Source: SpSt-398 sp041752235
Lineage (GTDB): Bacteria > Bacteroidota > Bacteroidia > Chitinophagales > Chitinophagaceae
Assembly: GCA_041752235.1 (NCBI GenBank)
Contig: JBGSHM010000006.1
Span: 62,001-126,000, forward strand
Reading direction: 5' to 3'
Length of the DNA: 64,000 bases
Position 1 is the stretch's first letter, and the number at the start of each line of letters is the position of its first letter. The notes under the pieces were generated by a model that worked only from the letters and a program-made list of their open reading frames with translations, had not been told where the DNA came from and did not search any database. Both the position numbers and the translations under genes were made by a program. Shown one piece after another: positions 62,749-64,000 of the stretch.

Positions 62749-64000
62749 CTAAATATACCGGTTAATGAGATTTTCGATGTATTCCTGTTTCCCGCTTCTT
62801 GTTTCGGGTTCACCTTTCTCAATGGCCAGGGACATCAGGTCTTCCAGGCTTAATTTACCTTGTTCAAATTCCTGTCCTTTTCCTGAATCATAGGAGGCGT
62901 ATCGGTCGGTACGGAGTTTTTTATACTCAGAACGTTGAAGAATTTTATCGGCAATGATCATGGCGCGGGCAAAACTGTCCATGCCACCAATATGTGCGTG
63001 GAATAGATCTTCGGGATCGGTGGAATTGCGACGGATCTTAGCGTCAAAATTGATACCACCCCCCTGGAAGCCACCAGCTTCAAGGATGATCAGCATTGCT
63101 TCCGTGAGTTCATTGATATTATTGGGGAACTGGTCGGTATCCCATCCATTTTGATAGTCACCGCGATTGGCATCCATGCTTCCCAGCAGTCCGGCATCAG
63201 CGGCTACCTGAAGTTCATGGGTAAAGGTGTGACCCGCCAGGGTGGCGTGGTTTACTTCTATATTCAGGCTGAAATCATTCAGCAGGTCGTATTGGCGAAG
63301 GAAACCGATCACGGTTTCGCAATCATAATCGTATTGGTGTTTGCTGGGTTCGCAGGGTTTAGGCTCGATAAAGAATTTTCCTTTGAAGCCATTCTTCCGG
63401 GCATAATCACGCGCCAGGGTGAGGAAACGGGCCAGGTGTTCTTTTTCCCTTTTCATATTGGTATTGAGCAGGGACATATATCCTTCACGTCCTCCCCAGA
63501 ATACATAGTTCTCCCCGTTGAGGGCGATAGTGGCATCCAGGGCAGTTTTTACCTGGGCGGCACCATGGGTGAGCACATGAAAATCAGGATTGGTAGCAGC
63601 GCCATTCATATAGCGGCGGTTGGAAAACAGATTGGCCGTAGCCCATAAAAGCTTTACGCCACTGGCTTTTTGTTTTTCGGCAAAATAAGCCGTGATGGCT
63701 TTCAGCCTTCTTTCATTGTCCTTTACATCATTGGTATAATCTACAGCGTCCACATCATGGAAGCAGTAGTAGGGGAGACCGAGTTTGGTGATGAATTCAA
63801 AGGCAGCATCTGCTTTGTCTTTCGCACGATCTACGGCATCCGATTTTTCATTCCAGGGGAAAAGGTGCGTGGGTTCTCCAAAGGGATCTGCACCGGATCC
63901 ACAGAAGGAATGCCAGTAGGCACAGGCAAAACGAAGCCATTCCTTCAGGGGTTTGCCTGCTACCACTTTATTTTCATCATACCACTGAAAGGCCATGGGG
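62749..64000 (-). CDS. xylA: Xylose isomerase (5' end cut by window)
   Basis: 416 residues visible; the frame stays open to the last base and the known N-terminus (about 27 residues) is outside the window, so the Met at 63996 is internal. Active-site motifs: CFHDVD (catalytic His), FIEPKPCEPSKHQYD and NIEVNHATLAGHTF (metal sites), GSMDANRGD and INFDAKIRRNSTDPED. It isomerises xylose to xylulose in the cytoplasm. It is upstream of the symporter and uxuA in the same direction and is the first known gene of this operon. Confidence 0.97.
   Translation of the reverse strand, partial: PMAFQWYDENKVVAGKPLKEWLRFACAYWHSFCGSGADPFGEPTHLFPWNEKSDAVDRAKDKADAAFEFITKLGLPYYCFHDVDAVDYTNDVKDNERRLKAITAYFAEKQKASGVKLLWATANLFSNRRYMNGAATNPDFHVLTHGAAQVKTALDATIALNGENYVFWGGREGYMSLLNTNMKREKEHLARFLTLARDYARKNGFKGKFFIEPKPCEPSKHQYDYDCETVIGFLRQYDLLNDFSLNIEVNHATLAGHTFTHELQVAADAGLLGSMDANRGDYQNGWDTDQFPNNINELTEAMLIILEAGGFQGGGINFDAKIRRNSTDPEDLFHAHIGGMDSFARAMIIADKILQRSEYKKLRTDRYASYDSGKGQEFEQGKLSLEDLMSLAIEKGEPETRSGKQEYIENLINRYI

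Overview
The window reads as a chromosomal stretch of a member of the Bacteroidota, most likely of the Chitinophagaceae type. The evidence is a SusC/SusD pair, TTTG / TAnnTTTG-type promoters, a tmRNA whose tag ends in YAMAA, lineage-typical DUF3667 and DUF3810 proteins, and a large load of secreted glycan-active enzymes. The species assignment is inference. Coding density is high, no prophage or plasmid backbone is visible, and both window edges cut a gene (GH43 on the left, xylA on the right).

Layout. 0-3.3 kb: end of a GH43 glycosidase gene and a CoA-disulfide-reductase/rhodanese fusion. 3.6-12.8 kb: housekeeping genes (thiolase; yceD-rpmF-plsX plus an M14-like hydrolase; a DUF3810 protease-like protein; dcd; a phosphopantetheinyl transferase; a DUF2130 protein). 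11.9-34.4 kb: a complete polysaccharide utilisation locus (PUL) for beta-mannan. It has a divergent AraC regulator, SusC, SusD, an IPT-domain surface glycan-binding lipoprotein, GH5 and GH26 mannanases, a sugar symporter, a GH130 mannosylglucose phosphorylase overlapping a cellobiose 2-epimerase, a clan GH-A glycosidase, a GH31 with PA14, a CE2-type acetyl esterase, a GH97 alpha-galactosidase and a second GH5. 34.4-45.1 kb: a sensor kinase, a glycosyltransferase, three tRNAs, a RAYT-type transposase next to an inverted-repeat-bounded tandem duplication, DUF3667, mazG and a giant membrane histidine kinase. 45.2-56 kb: polX, a 41-residue Lys/Ala-only histone-like protein, rpmA/rplU, a GH3-type acyl-adenylase, dxr, rseP, a MutS-like ATPase, tmRNA and small membrane proteins. 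56-64 kb: an operon for xylose/uronate use (xylA, symporter, uxuA, GH3 glycosidase, alcohol dehydrogenase).

How the PUL should work (inference from known families). Surface enzymes and SusCD import manno-oligosaccharides. GH97 and CE2 remove galactose and acetyl groups. GH26 releases mannobiose, which the symporter takes to the cytoplasm. The epimerase converts it to mannosyl-glucose, and GH130 phosphorolyses that to mannose-1-phosphate and glucose. This is the pathway known from Bacteroides fragilis.

The most unusual signal is non-coding. Intergenic spaces hold several families of palindromes. One family is a set of hairpins whose stems differ but whose loop is nearly always TCT (or AGA on the other strand), closed by CC/GG in seven of the eight clean cases. 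They occur in two 218-219 bp composite elements at 3.3 and 8.7 kb and again beside the RAYT transposase at 37.4-37.9 kb. All eight convergent gene junctions in the window contain a palindrome or part of one.
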